From NCBI GenBank assembly GCA_965153355.1, contig OZ231127.1, positions 81,530,001 through 81,594,000 on the forward strand: DNA of 64,000 bases. Reading direction: 5' to 3'. Every line of letters starts with the position of its first letter. The stretch's first letter is position 1. This DNA is from Flaccisagitta enflata. Lineage: Eukaryota > Chaetognatha > Sagittoidea > Aphragmophora. Shown here piece by piece: positions 1 through 19,133 of the stretch. Made by a program: the position numbers and the translations under genes. The notes beneath the pieces were generated by a model that was given only the letters and a program-made list of their open reading frames with translations, was not told the DNA's origin and did no database searches.

Positions 1-204
1 GCCGGATCAACCTTGTGCGTGGCCCTAGGCACTTCAGGTACCGGGGCCCCCCACTAGATGCAAAATGCTGCCGCGTTGAAGATTCAAACTTTGAACTTTG
101 TACTATAAACTTTGAACTTCTTTGTAATGCTTTATGTAAATAAGATAAAGCCATAGCTGTTTGATCAGGAATTCAAATTCTCAATGCAAAGGCATTATCA
201 CTTT

Positions 205-790
205 TGATCCTGTTCAAACCTAGTATGAAAGCAGAACAACTTGACCATTGCACAAGCAAATGGTCCAGAGTAATAAAAAAACACTTATAGAATTTTCTTT
301 ATTAAAGGTTCAGTGATGTTGAGCTTAACCTGAAACTCCAATGATTAAGACAGCCATATTATTAAGAATCCATTAAATGGATATCATGGACCATCCCAAT
401 CAACAGATCTCAAGCATAAGCTTAAGCACCTTGAAATTTAAGGTTTTTTTTGTAATTGAATAAAGCTGAAGCTCATTTATTAGCATAGACAGAACAAGCA
501 ACTTTGGATCCTATCCAAATTAAGTATGAAAGCACAACAAATTTGACCATTGCACAAGCAAACGGTCCAGAGGAATAAAAAACCACTTTGAAAATATTTT
601 TTATTCAAGGTTCAGTGGTGTAGAGCTTAATCTGAAACTCCAATGATTAAAACAGCCATGTTACTAAGAATCCATTGAATGGATATCATAGACCATCCCA
701 ATCAAAAGAGCTCAAGCATAAGCTTGATCTTGAAATTTAAGGCTTTTTTGTTAAAAAAATAAAGCTGAAGCTTACTCATTGGCATAAAGA
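205..790. repeat. Imperfect tandem duplication, period about 304 bp
   Basis: Two diverged copies lie head to tail. The phrase gaccattgcacaagcaaa recurs at about 242 and 546, and the flanking text (tatgaaagca, ccaatgatta, catcccaatc, aagcataagctt) repeats in the same order. A third partial start is visible near 820. No open frame is conserved between copies, so this is noncoding repeat DNA. The flanks (1-204 and 791-1021) show nothing recognisable. Confidence 0.75.
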
Positions 791-1021
791 ATATTAATGC
801 AAAAGCATCAGAAAAAAACATTGCACAAGCAAATGGCGTGCACAAACAACTTTGATCATGTCATGAATATGCAAAATACTCATGCATATCATGTCCTAAA
901 TTTTTTTCAAGCACAGTTTAGTTCTCAATTAAGAAAAAAATGATGCATGTCTTTAAAAAATAGGTCACAATTCCTTGTTGAGTACAAAACAGTTAGAAGC
1001 CTTAGTTGGTCTGCAGTCAAA

Positions 1022-1510
1022 CTATATTGCACAGGTAAAAAAAAATTGATTTTGAGAGCAACTGGTTGCATGGCTCTTCAGTTTACATAGGTCGTTTTCT
1101 TGCCTTCTTGAGGCAAATTTTTTTATGATATCTTTTACCTCTATTTCATTCAACAGCTCATGCTTAATACTTAATAGAGTTAGGTAATTAAGTTTGTCTT
1201 GGCCAAGAGAAGTCCTTTGCTGATTTTTTACACATTTTGATTTTGAGAAAGACCTTTCACCACTACAATTAGTCACCATAAGGGACAGATATATGCGCAA
1301 TACTATGTTGACATTGGGATAAGTGGATTCTAGGCCATTTTCTTTTATCCGTTTGTACATTTGTACCTCTTCATTCATTTTTTTATCCATACAAGCCCCC
1401 AAATCTGTTTTCAAATGGGCTGAAAATTTAACCAGTTCTTCACTTAGGTGGTCTTCAAGATCTTCAGGGTATTCCATGACTAAGCTTTGGGAACATTTTT
1501 CAATCTTCAT
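1022..1510 (-). pseudogene. hAT-family transposase, C-terminal fragment
   Basis: A 162-residue frame whose second half has the hAT C-terminal dimerisation domain layout: YPNVNIVLRIYLSL at about residues 64-77, then the family hallmark S-G-ERSFSK (about 83-89), then a Leu-rich stretch LNYLTLLSIKHELL. In the family this region forms part of the transposase dimer and sits at the extreme C-terminus. The catalytic core and zinc finger that should lie upstream (higher coordinates) are missing, so this is a truncated relic. No terminal inverted repeats were found nearby. Confidence 0.8.
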
Positions 1511-1556
1511 TTCTAGCTCCTTCCAGATTTTTTAAAAAAGCAAAAAGATTGCTCAG

Positions 1557-1758
1557 TTTTTAGTCGCGTGCACGCGACTCTACAACCTGCTTTGTCCGTC
1601 TGTCGGTTGGTCGGTTGGTCGGTTGGTCCGTCACACTTTATCTTTTTTATGATTTTTTTCTTTGACCTCACTGCTCCTGCCCAAATGGTCTGGTGACCTC
1701 AAATATGGCCCCTGCCAACCCGCACGCGACTTTGGTAGCCATGTATCCGACCTTGTTT
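1557..1758 (+). repeat. Hairpin-ended dispersed repeat (HER family), AGTCGCG subfamily
   Basis: Begins with TTTTAG and a perfect hairpin (AGTCGCGTG / CACGCGACT), continues with pyrimidine-rich tgtcggttggtcggt motifs, and ends with gccaacccg, a third copy of CACGCGACT, then gtagccatgtatccgaccttgttt. About 200 bp. Other copies of this family are listed separately; the shared architecture is discussed in the findings. Confidence 0.85.
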
Positions 1759-2554
1759 ATAAGACGGCGTTCCTTTGAAGGCAACATTTGTGTTTCAACA
1801 GGAGCCAAAGTAAAAAATCAAAATGATTGAATCTGAATGATTAAACTAAGATAATCATTGAGATATATCATGATTAATATTTTTTGCATGACTTGCATTC
1901 AAACATGAAAAAAAAACCAAATGGAGCTAAAATTAATGAAGAAAATGTAATGCAAATAATTGAAAATTTCACTTTTGGTAACTGACAGGGGGCTCGTTTA
2001 AATTCTAAGATTCTAACTATATTTTTAGAAATGAAAAATTTGCCTGCATTTAAGAGTCTTAGAATTTAAACGGCAAGAACAAACAAAAAAATGTAAGCAA
2101 AATTGCAGTAAAAACCTTTTTTTTCTTGCTTTTCTCATGTGAATTGCATTGTCAAAATTATTTTTGAGGTCAGAATATGATAGAAATGTATACACCAAGT
2201 GTCTTTGGAGACAATTTGTCTTTTTTAATCATTCTTGTACTATTATTGTCCAGAAAATAATGCAAAAAGAATGGTGAAACACTTAGTTTTCCTTCAAAAT
2301 TTTGCCGTCATAAGCAAATCTCCTCTTTTTTCTTTTCCTTTTCTTTTTTTTCTTTTTCATTTTTCATTTCCTTCCTCTTTCTCTTCCTTTTTCCCTTCCT
2401 TTTCCCTTTTCTTTTTCTTTTCCCACTTGGGCGCCCCCTTAAGGGCGCGGGGCCTAGGCAGTGCCTAATGTGCCTATAGGTTGTTCCGGCCCAGCCCCCT
2501 CCCCTGGCATGCCTAAAATTTAATAAAACTTCCTATGGTAAGACGAGCTTGAGA

Positions 2555-3230
2555 GGCATACACAACATCTAAACCATATATTCACGCCCCTGCTCAGCCT
2601 CACCCACACTGCTGTCTCACACTAGGTTTGAGACAAGAATGATATAACTATGCAGTTTTTTGCATTTTTGCATAATTCATGAGCATACAAACCAAGAACC
2701 ATCAAGTAGAAAATCTTTCCTGAGGCGCTTTTTGAAATAAATGAAAAACTCAATATTTTTAGCTTCATTTCTCATAAAAAAATTTTTCAGGTCGGTTTAA
2801 CTTTTTTTTGACAGCATAATGTTAATCCTGATAAATTTCTGATTCATTTGATAGGTTGCACTATATGGTTTTCATAAGAGAAAAAAATTTCATTTTCAAA
2901 GCCACCGTTACAAAGTTAGAACGGTGGCCTAGAAAAAGAAAAATTTATTTCTTATGAAAACCATATAGTGCGACCTATCAAATGAATCAGAATTTTATCA
3001 AGATTAACACTATACTCTCAAACAATAGATTAAACCAGCCTGAAATTTTTTTTATGAAAAATAAAGCTAAAAATAATGAATTTTTCATTTATTTCAAAAA
3101 GCGCCTCTGGAAAGATTTTCTACTTGATGGTTCTTGGTTTGTACGCCCATGACCTATGCAAAAATGCAAAAAACCGCATAGTTATGTCATTCTTGTCTCA
3201 AACTTTGTGTGAGACAGCAGTGCCCACCTA
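2555..3230. mobile_element. Foldback (long inverted repeat) element
   Basis: Sequence 2600-2900 is repeated in inverted orientation at 2930-3225, pivoting on a small palindrome near 2905-2930 (ccaccgtta ... taacggtgg type). The arms share gcgctttttgaaataaatgaaa, agcatacaaaccaagaac (with changes) and tgcgacctatcaaatgaat. No long coding frame. Related palindromes with the same ctatcaaatga and gcgcttttt motifs occur near 10.0, 12.4 and 20.0 kb. It may be a nonautonomous DNA element. Confidence 0.75.
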
Positions 3231-3285
3231 TAAACTGCCCCTGCCCACCCGCATATTTGCCCCTGCCCACCAGCAACTACTAATT

Positions 3286-3310
3286 GGCCGTGTATCCAGC
3301 CTTGTTGCAG
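3286..3310 (+). repeat. Fragment of HER repeat 3-prime end
   Basis: Only the terminal ggccgtgtatccagccttgtt of the HER family remains, preceded by duplicated gcccctgcccacc text that normally lies just upstream of it. Confidence 0.6.
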
Positions 3311-3599
3311 ACCAGATGGAAAGTCACACGCACTTCGCATTTGTATACTACATCATAATGATGAACATTGTCCATATAAAACGATGTAACCCGTGGTGAT
3401 GCGTTAATTGCATCTCAGAAAATCAGTGGATAGGTGTGATCATTACAATTCGAGAGAGATTAAGAATTTCACAGGAAATGACTTCCCAAATTGCTGCTCG
3501 TGTGCACTGCGATATAAATTATACAATCAAACTGAAACTAGAAGGCGTAAATGCAAACTAGTGGGAGTCAAAACATTAAAGTTAACCATCATCTACAGA

Positions 3600-3900
3600 T
3601 GAAAGTGAAATACAAGATGTTAACCCCCCAAAAACTGTAGCACCCCCCCCTACAGCCTCAACCGCAGATTAAAGAAAGATATATGAGATGGGGAATAGAA
3701 GCTTATATCAATACAATTAGCCTCATCAGAGCGATTTTGGAATTTCATTCCCAGTAAAAAGTTATAGCTAAAAAACTAGTAAAAAGTTATTTTTAGCATA
3801 ATTCAAATATTAAATTTAGCTAGTTTTTAAAAACATGACTCTTTGCTGAGATGAAATTCCAAAATCGCTCTGTTAACTAATTACTGTGATACTGAACTGT
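3600..3900. mobile_element. Short palindromic element (agagcgatttt type)
   Basis: The sequence gagcgattttggaatttcat at about 3730 is inverted at 3850-3875. A C-rich stretch with tgtagcacccccccctacag precedes it. The same pair of signals recurs at 44.14-44.54 kb, so this is a copy or half-copy of a dispersed element. Confidence 0.6.
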
Positions 3901-4139
3901 TCATATCTCACATGCAATCTTTATTCAGCGGTTGCGGAAGTGCGAGATTTTGGAGGGTGCTTCTTGTATTCCTTTGTCTATAATACCAATAAATGACTCT
4001 CGCCGGCTGGGAAAAGTCAATAGTAGAATGCTTTTTGTTCATCATATTACAATGATAAATACATGATGTGATCAAGCTACTCCTGTTTTGTCGTTTCAAT
4101 CTGTCTCTCTCAAATCTCTTTTTGGTCTTCCTTTGTCTT

Positions 4140-4660
<521 letters not shown>

Positions 4661-5318
4661 ATGCAAAAGCTGACGTCATAAACTTCCCAGAGGTCAATTT
4701 GTGCTTTATCCTGACTCTTCTGTATTGACTACATGGGGACCGATAGATAGGATGCGATGAAAAATCAGTTTTTAAAAATGCGAAAAATAAAAAAAGCTTA
4801 AAAAATTAATAGCGCCAAAACTAATGATCGTAGAGACTTCTGGTTGGCGCCATTTGAAAGAGAAAAATAAGCTCTTTCTTAGCTGTGAATATTAAAAAAT
4901 GTATCATCCCAGTCCGGAAATGGCTCAACTTCCTAAAGTTCCCCAAATCAAAAATGGAAAACCCGATTTCTCCCCTAAGTTTCAAAAAGTCGAATTACGT
5001 AATTCGACTTTTTTCCAACCAACGCTCGGACAGTATTTGACTGCGTCGGTCGTTGTCAGACGCCCAGTCGTGTCCCCCAAATCCCGATCTCAAGACTAAG
5101 GTTCATTGCCATTCTAGCATTTCACCTCATCTATACAATGATACAATATAATCTATACGAAGAAATATATGCCAGAATAAAACGTTGAGGAATCGTGATC
5201 GCGTGACGATGGCAAAAAAATAATGTTAGATGATGGAGGAAAAATCGCGGTTTACCTAATTAGAACTAGCTAGGTCACTTTTTTTTTTGACGAGTTTAGA
5301 ATATTTATCATTTTCTTT

Positions 5319-11358
<6,040 letters not shown>

Positions 11359-11499
11359 TTGCAACTAAGTCTCAACTAACTTGTAGAGTTGCTTGCTCAA
11401 TTGTCGTTATGTTTTGGGTATCGGTTTATGATTGTGAGGACGAAGCTTTTTTCCACTACATGTTATAGTTATACTGGCGCGTTAGGTCAGGGGTGGCCT

Positions 11500-11535
11500 T
11501 GTGGGAGTTGAGTTGAGGGTGGGGTTAGGGATAGG
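11500..11535 (+). repeat. Short TTAGGG-like degenerate stretch
   Basis: ggggttagggataggggtgagg type text, about 140 bp after the VDAC stop. Too short and degenerate to call telomeric; compare 60.40-60.47 kb. Confidence 0.35.
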
Positions 11536-11589
11536 GGTGAGGATACCATGATGAATTCATGATGAGATATTTATGACGACAGACAGACA

Positions 11590-11601
11590 AGAAAAACGCG
11601 A

Positions 11602-11689
<88 letters not shown>

Positions 11690-11743
11690 AAAAAGAAAGA
11701 GAAAAAGAAAAAAGAACAGAAAGAAAGAAAGAAAAGAAATATA

Positions 11744-11811
<68 letters not shown>

Positions 11812-11839
11812 ATCCATGAAAGCTTCTGATAAAAGGGGC

Positions 11840-11910
<71 letters not shown>

Positions 11911-11936
11911 TTTATATCATGTTGCAGTTAAAGACG

Positions 11937-11980
<44 letters not shown>

Positions 11981-12050
11981 GTAAGAGAGGAAGTAAGAGA
12001 GGAAGTAAGAGAGGAAGTAAGAGAGGAAGAAACAAAGAAAAAGTCACAAA
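11590..12050. repeat. (GAAA)n then (GA)n microsatellites
   Basis: Two GAAA blocks (11598-11695 and 11740-11810) and two GA blocks (11845-11907 and 11940-11978), then five gaagtaagag units. The open frames across it on both strands are compositional. Confidence 0.96.
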
Positions 12051-12189
12051 ACATATTATCAACGAAAGAAAGAATGAATTAAAGGGAAGACGAAAAATAA
12101 AAAGAACAAGAGGTTGAAGAAGAACAAAACAATGCTTTTAAAACAATTCTGAGTGAAAAGTCATAAAACAGTGGGTTTTTCCGTAAATT

Positions 12190-12670
12190 TGTGTAGTATC
12201 AGAGAGCAATAACATATTACTAGTGATGACAAAATCATTCCCCGAGCGCTTTTTGAGTAATTTTCAAAATCAGAAGAAATTAGACTCATTTTCAATGCAG
12301 ATTCTACTGGGTTGTGTTTTTTTTTTTTGCAAAGAATTCATATTTTCATTTTTTGAGTCACCGTTACAAAAAAATGACGGTGGCTCAAAATATGAAAACT
12401 TTATTTCTAAATGAAACCATATATTGTGATCTATCAAATGAAAGAAAATTTTGCATCGAATAATAATATGGAATAAAAAATGAGTCAAATCAACTAACAA
12501 GAATCTGCAGTTAAGATTGGTTTAAATTTTTTATGTTTTGAAGATTACTCAAAAAGCGCTCAGGGAATGATTTTATTTTGGCTAGTTACATACTCTTACA
12601 CCCCAATTCTTCACAAAAATGCAGAAAAACCCACTGTTATAAGACATCTCACTCAGACTCTTTTTAAAAG
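12190..12670. mobile_element. Foldback element, same family as 2.6 and 10 kb
   Basis: The arms share gagcgctttttgagtaat / attactcaaaaagcgctc and meet near 12360-12385 at caccgttac ... gacggtgg. The right arm includes gatctatcaaatgaaag. About 480 bp, noncoding. Confidence 0.75.
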
Positions 12671-13738
12671 CACAGTGAAAAACAAGATGTTGAAGAAGAA
12701 GAAGCATCAGCAAAAACGAGTCGCCAGTTTTGAAAAACGATGTAAACAGAAGTAGGTAAAAGTGATACTCAGTTGCGCATTTGATTTCTTATCGCACATC
12801 AATTCCAAAGATACCATTGGCTCATGAAAAGTTCAAATATTTGCGCAAACTTTCAATGAAATTTAAGTTCCTGTTTCAAACTAAGAACTCAATACAGAAA
12901 AACAGTAAAATCTGGGACCTCAAAATTAAACTGTTTTACTGGCGGCTCATGATTGCTGATGGAAAAAGAAAAAGAAGAAGAAAAGGAAAGAAAATGAAAA
13001 AGAAAAAGAAGAATAAGAAGCCGTTTAACTTAAGGCAGTTTCCACATTTAACCAGACAGGCGGAAATTAAGCGCTTGAATGTGTTAATATTGATAAGAAT
13101 GTTATAATTTGAAAATGGTTGCATCTAATAGCATGAAATTTGAGTCTTATGCTCAGAATTTGATATTCTTTTAGAACAACTGGTTATTTTTTTTTATGAT
13201 CAGAGTAACATGCATAAGTGTAATAGAGTGTTAACAAATTAGGACACTCTTCAAAAATCAACATTTCCAGCTAGAATTGATTTTAAGGTCTGAAATTTTG
13301 CTTGTAACTTTGGTTATGTCTATACTGAATAGGTAGAAAGGAAATTTTCAATGACACCTGAGATATTGTCATTTAAAGTAAAGTATACTACTACATGTCG
13401 AAATTGGACAAATGAACTCTCAGCGAAATTTTATTATAGTAAATGACGGCCGGTCACCAAATTTTTTTTGCCTCTTTAGGGATTGCAATCAAACAAATAT
13501 GACTCATATTTAAGTGGGCTTAATGATTTTTTATGTCTTTTCCATAGTGGTTATGAGCACGACATAAAAAGTGAGCTGATTTTAGCCTATTTTTTGCTAC
13601 AGAGCCTATCAAAATTTAAAGTATGAAGGATGGTAGCTTGGTACTGAATACTAAGTCATGTCTTACAACAGTTTCTATCATCCACAAAATGATTGGCAGA
13701 ATAAAAAAATGTTTTTTCACTTGTTATATCACACGGCA
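12671..13738. other. AT-rich stretch with no recognisable gene
   Basis: Low-complexity A-rich sequence; the Lys-rich frame at 12781-13107 is driven by aagaaaaag runs (12960-13020) and has no coding hallmarks. Nothing else seen. Confidence 0.6.
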
Positions 13739-14950
13739 TCCAGGAATGAATCATAGGTAAAAAAAAATTGTCAAGACTCCTGACTTGGCGAAATGTGTTT
13801 TTTAATGCATTACCTACAAATTAAGAACAAAAATAAAAAAATTAGCTCGGAAAAATTGATTTCATAGTCCAATAATAACAAAAAATAAGTATTTTCATGC
13901 ATTTTTTAAGCTAAAAAGTGTATTCATGACTTCCAAAAGTTAAAAAAAAATCCTAAAACTGGGGCTGCAGTTGCTGCACAAATGTTTTTACCTTTTCTTT
14001 TTTGTTTGGAGGGATGTTTTACAGATTAAATGAAAAAAACAGCCATAAGCTATTCTTAAATGACCTTTTTTTATGTTTTTTTGTTATTTTTAAGCTCTAA
14101 TGTACAAAATATACCCTAAAGCTAACTGATGAAGATCAAAGCATGTGTATTTTAACAGTTATTACACATCTTTTACAGTTTTCAAGTTTTTTAATAGTTG
14201 ATTGTACAAAAATGTGTTAAAAAAAACTTTTATGCTATTTTTAACTTGTTTTTCAGCATTTATTTGTAAAATATCACTCCAAAATTACTTTTAGGGGTAA
14301 AAGCATTTGCATAGCTACTAAAACCACACTACTTGTAGATTTTTTATACATTGTAAAATCACAAACAAAATTTTTTTGCTTAAAAAATGCATAAAAGTAT
14401 CTATTTTTTCCTACTTAATGCCTATCAATTCAATATTTCTATGCCTATTTTTTTATTTTTGCCCTAAATTTGTAGCTTATGCATCAACAAGCCCATTAGA
14501 GCAACAGTCGCGTGCGTCTGGAAATGACAAACAAAGAGTAACAACATGTTAAAATGCTAAAAATGTTAAGAAATGTTTAACAATGTGAAAAGATGTTAAA
14601 AGATGTTGAAAAATATTAAAAAATATTAAAAAGATGTTTAAAAAATGTTTAAAAAATGTTAAAAAATGTTAAAAAATGCTCAAAAAATGCTCAAAAAATG
14701 CTAAAAAATGTTAAAAAAATGTTAAAAAATGTTGAAAATGTTAAAAATGTTAAAAAAAGGTTAAAGATTTTAAAATATGTTAAAAAATGTTAAAATACGT
14801 TCAAAATTTTAAAATATTACGGACGGATGGATGGATGGACGGACCGACAGAGCAAGGTGTAGAGTCGCGTGCACGCAACTAAAAAGCACATTTCACCTAG
14901 TCAGGAGTCTTGACAATTTTTTTCAACCGAGGGTTTATTCCTGGACGCCA
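13739..14950. mobile_element. 1.2-kb element with terminal inverted repeats of about 65 bp
   Basis: The left end (catccaggaat, aattgtcaagactcctgac, gaaatgtg) is found inverted at 14885-14950 (cacatttcacc, gtcaggagtcttgacaatt, attcctggacgcc). The interior is AT-rich, noncoding, and contains a HER copy at 14500-14885. Confidence 0.8.
14500..14886 (-). repeat. HER repeat with internal (TGTTAAAAA)n expansion
   Basis: The third site AGTCGCGTGC (14507-14516) and the terminal hairpin AGTCGCGTGCACGCAACT with AAAAAG (14863-14886) are separated by about 300 bp of atgttaaaa units and a short gacggatggatgg run. The second stem arm has one A where C is expected. Confidence 0.75.
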
Positions 14951-15083
14951 TAATCATGAATTTCAGTTTGGCCGGTTTATTTTGGAAATGACCTTAATAT
15001 CATTTCCGAAAAAGCTCGACAGTGGCCTGCAAATGCAACAAGAGTCGCGTTCGCCGTCTCAGCTTCTTGTTTTCTTTCCTCAG

Positions 15084-15231
15084 CCTCGATCTGAAAAGGC
15101 CTTCCACTCCAAAACCGATGTCATTGACGGCGGAAGCTGCGAGAAAACGACGAGTCGGCGCCACATCGAAACAACTAGGAGAAAACTGTACCGACCCAAA
15201 GTGTAAACCCATCAAGAAATACTGGGAGTAG
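15084..15231 (+). CDS. Possible C-terminal exon of an unrecognised gene
   Basis: After a pyrimidine tract and cag at 15081-15083, a GC-richer frame runs for 49 codons to TAG: LDLKRPSTPKPMS, an Ala/Arg/Lys segment, then GENCTDPKCKPIKKYWE. Composition differs sharply from the AT-rich surroundings, which favours real coding. The frame is also open upstream to about 15022, so the acceptor is uncertain. No upstream exon could be linked and no family was recognised. Confidence 0.45.
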
Positions 15232-15499
15232 CATTCGGCACCGATATCTCGTGATGAATATCCAATAGTTCATGAACTGACTCTAATGGTCGAGATTGGC
15301 ATGGATTAAATCTCTAACATAAATTTCCTGATTTAATATAAATAACTTTTCCTCTGAATTCTCAATGACGCCTTGGTAGGCCCACTGGGGCTACTGGGCC
15401 CTACTCACGATGCATTTCACTGACTCAACGCATCCAATCAGCGCTGTGAAAACTTTGTGACAAATTTGCGCTAGCCAGGGGCCCAGGACTAACTAACTA

Positions 15500-15576
15500 A
15501 GTAAAAATGGGACTGACCGACCAACCAACCGACCAACATAGCAAAGTGTAGAGTCGCGTAGCACGCGACTAAAAAT
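15500..15576 (-). repeat. HER repeat, terminal hairpin fragment
   Basis: gaccgaccaaccaacc, then caaagtgtag and hairpin AGTCGCGT agc ACGCGACT with AAAAA. The opposite end is missing. Confidence 0.8.
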
Positions 15577-17039
15577 AGCAATCATGCCAATCATAGTAAT
15601 GAAGCGATGGACAAACCGTCTTTTACAAATACAAGAACGCATTTAAAACATTTGGTCAAAGATTGATCTAAGGCTATGGATAATATCCTTCAGAAATGCC
15701 TCTTGTGTTAATCACAGGTTGGGGGGCATCTAGACCCAAATGAGGACGGGGAATCCATGGTGATGGTAGGGTCCAAAATAATGTAACTTTTATCATTTTT
15801 GCCTTGATGAAATGATAAAATGAATATTGAACAATGTGAGACTGATTAACACTGGCTCTCAAAGATTCCCGTCTTAAAATCAACAGCTCCAATTAAACCT
15901 GAAGCATTTATTAACACCAAAGTTACAGATCATAATCCAGTCAACACAAGAACAGATCCTTCCCAAAGTTTCATGCTAAACATAACACGGAGTACTATGC
16001 TACACGTAAAAATGTAGATCCTCCAACAAGGGATCATTCCCGACCAGGAATATATGAGAGGGTTCACAGGTGGTAATGGTCTTTCTGCTCTAAGTGGTGA
16101 AATAAAAAGCACCGACTGTTAAATTTGCTTCATTTGCGTCCATGCATGCAAATAAAAGCCATTTTCTTGAAAAATATCCAAGCAACAAAGCAACTTGCCT
16201 AAACTTTTCAAAAAAAAATGTTTGTTTTCGAATTTGCTTCTCAAAAGATTCATAAAGCAAAAGATTCATAAAGGAGTACCTGTACCTTTATCACAAAAAC
16301 TGAGGGAAAAATAAATTGTCAACCTGCAGTTCTTCCTAATTCCCACCTTTAATTGTGAGTTTTAAAATCTCGAGCTTTAATTCCTATGTTTTCTCCTCAA
16401 GGACACTAAATTGAAACCAAACCTAACATTCTTTGCGAGGATAACAAATATCAACGATGCTCTGAAAACAGAATAAGTTAACCTAACTGAAATTTTGGAC
16501 GCAAGCAAAATTTTTTTTAAAAAGTTATGAAATAGGATCGAGATATGGAGGAACATCCTACTGGTGCAGTTTCTACTTAGGCAAGGGTTTGATTTTGAAT
16601 CATTACTTCTTATGGTGTTTCCAATCTTCCAGCTAAAGCACTAGGGAAAAATTTTTGAAACACCTTTGTAAAAAAAAAACAAATAACGATCTCCAATAGT
16701 AAGCAGAGACATAGGGTGCACACCCCAGTTATTGGTTCAAAATGGGGAAATATGATATGGAAAATATGGAAATATTATTAATAATAGACCATTCATAATG
16801 TCAGAGACAAACGCTGCTGCTAAAATGACCGGACAGATATAATTGATAATTATCTCACACCCATATAAGGGGAAAACAGCATCTATGGTTCTTACTCCTA
16901 TGACATTTTCCAAATTATATCATATACTTTTTAGATAAATTCTTTTTTCCTGTTCTTTACTTAAAAAAACCAACTTGTCAAAAAAGTGAAATATTTGATT
17001 TTTAAAGAAGTGAAAAACGGTGAAAACTATCTTTTAAGC
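15577..17039. other. AT-rich stretch with no recognisable gene
   Basis: Frames at 15674-15892 and 15930-16112 (- strand) have no family resemblance and no convincing splice context. No repeats noticed. Confidence 0.5.
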
Positions 17040-17041
17040 TC

Positions 17042-18530
17042 TGTTGTGTCCAACAGACGTTCTGTTATGCCCCCATATTCATAGGGGAAGGCCGGTTCGC
17101 GTTTAGATTGGTACTTTATTGTATTAAAAAGCAATTTCAGGTCTTGTTAAGGATTTTCTACCTTCCCTGGAGTAACGGTTTTGGTTTTACTATCATGGGT
17201 CATAGGAGGTTGTTGGGAAAATGACCAAATTTGGTCACTTTGGCCTCAAATTGAGGCCACTTTGCCTTTGAAATCGAACCTAAAATCCATGAGATTATTA
17301 AACTAGAGCTCAAGAGCTAACCAGTGGTGCAATCCGCATGTTTTTATCTTTCTTTGTTTAGATTTGAGAGAGTTTTAAAGATGGGGCTTGAGAGGACTTT
17401 TTTGCAGCATGAAATCTGGGGGTAATTTGGACATTTTTCACATTTTTCACTATACCGCAGCTTTGGATAGACCAATCTTTAAAAAATTGGTGACCAAATT
17501 GAAGAGTTTTTGATGCTCTAACTGATTCTGGAAAAATTTTGGATCGATATGGCCTCAGAAAAATTTTATTTACTCTCAAAGCAGGTGAAAAAAATCAAAT
17601 TTTGATGTCATTTAGGTTATTTTTCATTGAAAAGTTATGCCACTTCCAAACTGAAAATTGACTTAAAATTCATGAGCAAATCAAACTAGAGCTCAAGAGC
17701 TAATCAGTGGTGCAATCGGCATGTCAAAACAATTCTGCGTCTAGATTTGACAAATCTTCATAGTTTAAAGGGTATAATGACCAAAATGATCCTCATACCC
17801 CTTCATCTTTGAAAGACTCTAAAATCTAAATGAGTAAACGTAGAAATACGCTGATTGCACCACTAATTAGCTCTTGAGCTGTAGTTTAATTTGCTCATGA
17901 ATTTTAAGTCAATTTTCAGTTTGGAAGTGGCATAATTTTTCAATGAAAAATAACCTAAATGACATCAAAATTTGACTTTTTTCACCTGCTTTGAGAGTGA
18001 ATAAAATTTCTTGGAGCCCATATCGATCCAAAATTTTTCCAGAATCAGTTAGAGCATCAAAAACTCTTCAATTTGGTCACCAATTTTTTAAAGATTGGTC
18101 TATCCAAAGCTGCGGTATAGTGAAAAATGTGAAAAATGTCCAAATTACCCCCAGATTTCATGCTGCAAAAAAGTCCTCTCAAGCCCCATCTTTAAAACTC
18201 TCTCAAATCTAAACAAATAAAGATAAAAACATGCGGATTGCACCACTGGTTAGCTCTTGAGCTCTAGTTTAATAATCTCATGGATTTTAGGTTCGATTTC
18301 AAAGGTGAAGTGGCCTAAATTTGAGGCCAAAGTGACCAAATTTGGACATTTTCCCAACAACTACCTATTACCCATGATAGTAAAACCAAAACCGCTATTC
18401 CAGGAGAGATAGAAAATCCTTAACAAGACCTGAAATTGCTTTTTTATACAATAAAGTATCAATTTAATCGCGAACCTGCCTTCCCCTATGAATATGGGGG
18501 CATAACAGAACGTCTGGTGTCCAAATAGTC
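17042..18530. mobile_element. 1.5-kb near-perfect palindrome (foldback element)
   Basis: The whole of 17042-17790 is repeated inverted in 17840-18530, from gacgttctgttatgccccc at the left to gggggcataacagaacgtc at the right. Arms of about 700 bp differ by scattered substitutions. Both arms contain the same 73-codon frame (17358-17579 - and 17991-18212 +), but it has no family match, so it is probably incidental. No transposase is present. Confidence 0.9.
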
Positions 18531-18540
18531 AGGGTCAACT

Positions 18541-19130
18541 AATACTCTTTTATTTGGTAAATCAATATGATTTCAGACATGCATCGTTTTTGTCTGCATG
18601 ATTGAAAAACATCATTTTACACCACTCATGTTTCCTTTAGAAGACATCCTGAAAACGCCATTTTGCCAACAACACTTTTGCCCATCAATTCCTTAGCGAC
18701 TGACCATCTTTCTGAAGCAATCTTGGTACTAACAATTTAAATTTTTGATTTTATATATCTTTATTTCTATTCTTATCCATTTTTGTTTTATAGTTTTATA
18801 GTTGTATAATAAACAAAGTTGTGATCATGCTGTGATATCAACTGAGGGGTAAAAATATTTTATAGGTTGCTTTTGGGAAAGTGAAGTTCAAGTTTTGTCC
18901 AAAATCTGTTCAAAAGATAGCACGTTTTTTCATAGTAAGTAAAAGGCTTAAAATCTTTAGAGTATGCAGGGAACTATATGAACTTCCAGATCGTGCTAGA
19001 AAAAACAAGTCAAGGTATATTCAGATAACTCAGTATAAAGTAGTCAGACATTAGCTTGACAGATTTTAGACAAAATTTTTACCCGCGGATTCCCGAAAGC
19101 TACCTATGCAAAATATCAGCACCTTAGTTA
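18541..19130. other. AT-rich stretch with no recognisable feature
   Basis: No open frame with coding character, no repeat identified. Confidence 0.5.
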
Positions 19131-19133
19131 TAA

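Noticed and set aside
12781-13107. 108-codon Lys-rich frame
   Set aside because: Composed of A-rich runs with no coding signature or splice support.
17358-18212. Two identical 73-codon frames in opposite arms
   Set aside because: Identity follows from the palindrome; no family features and no splice context.
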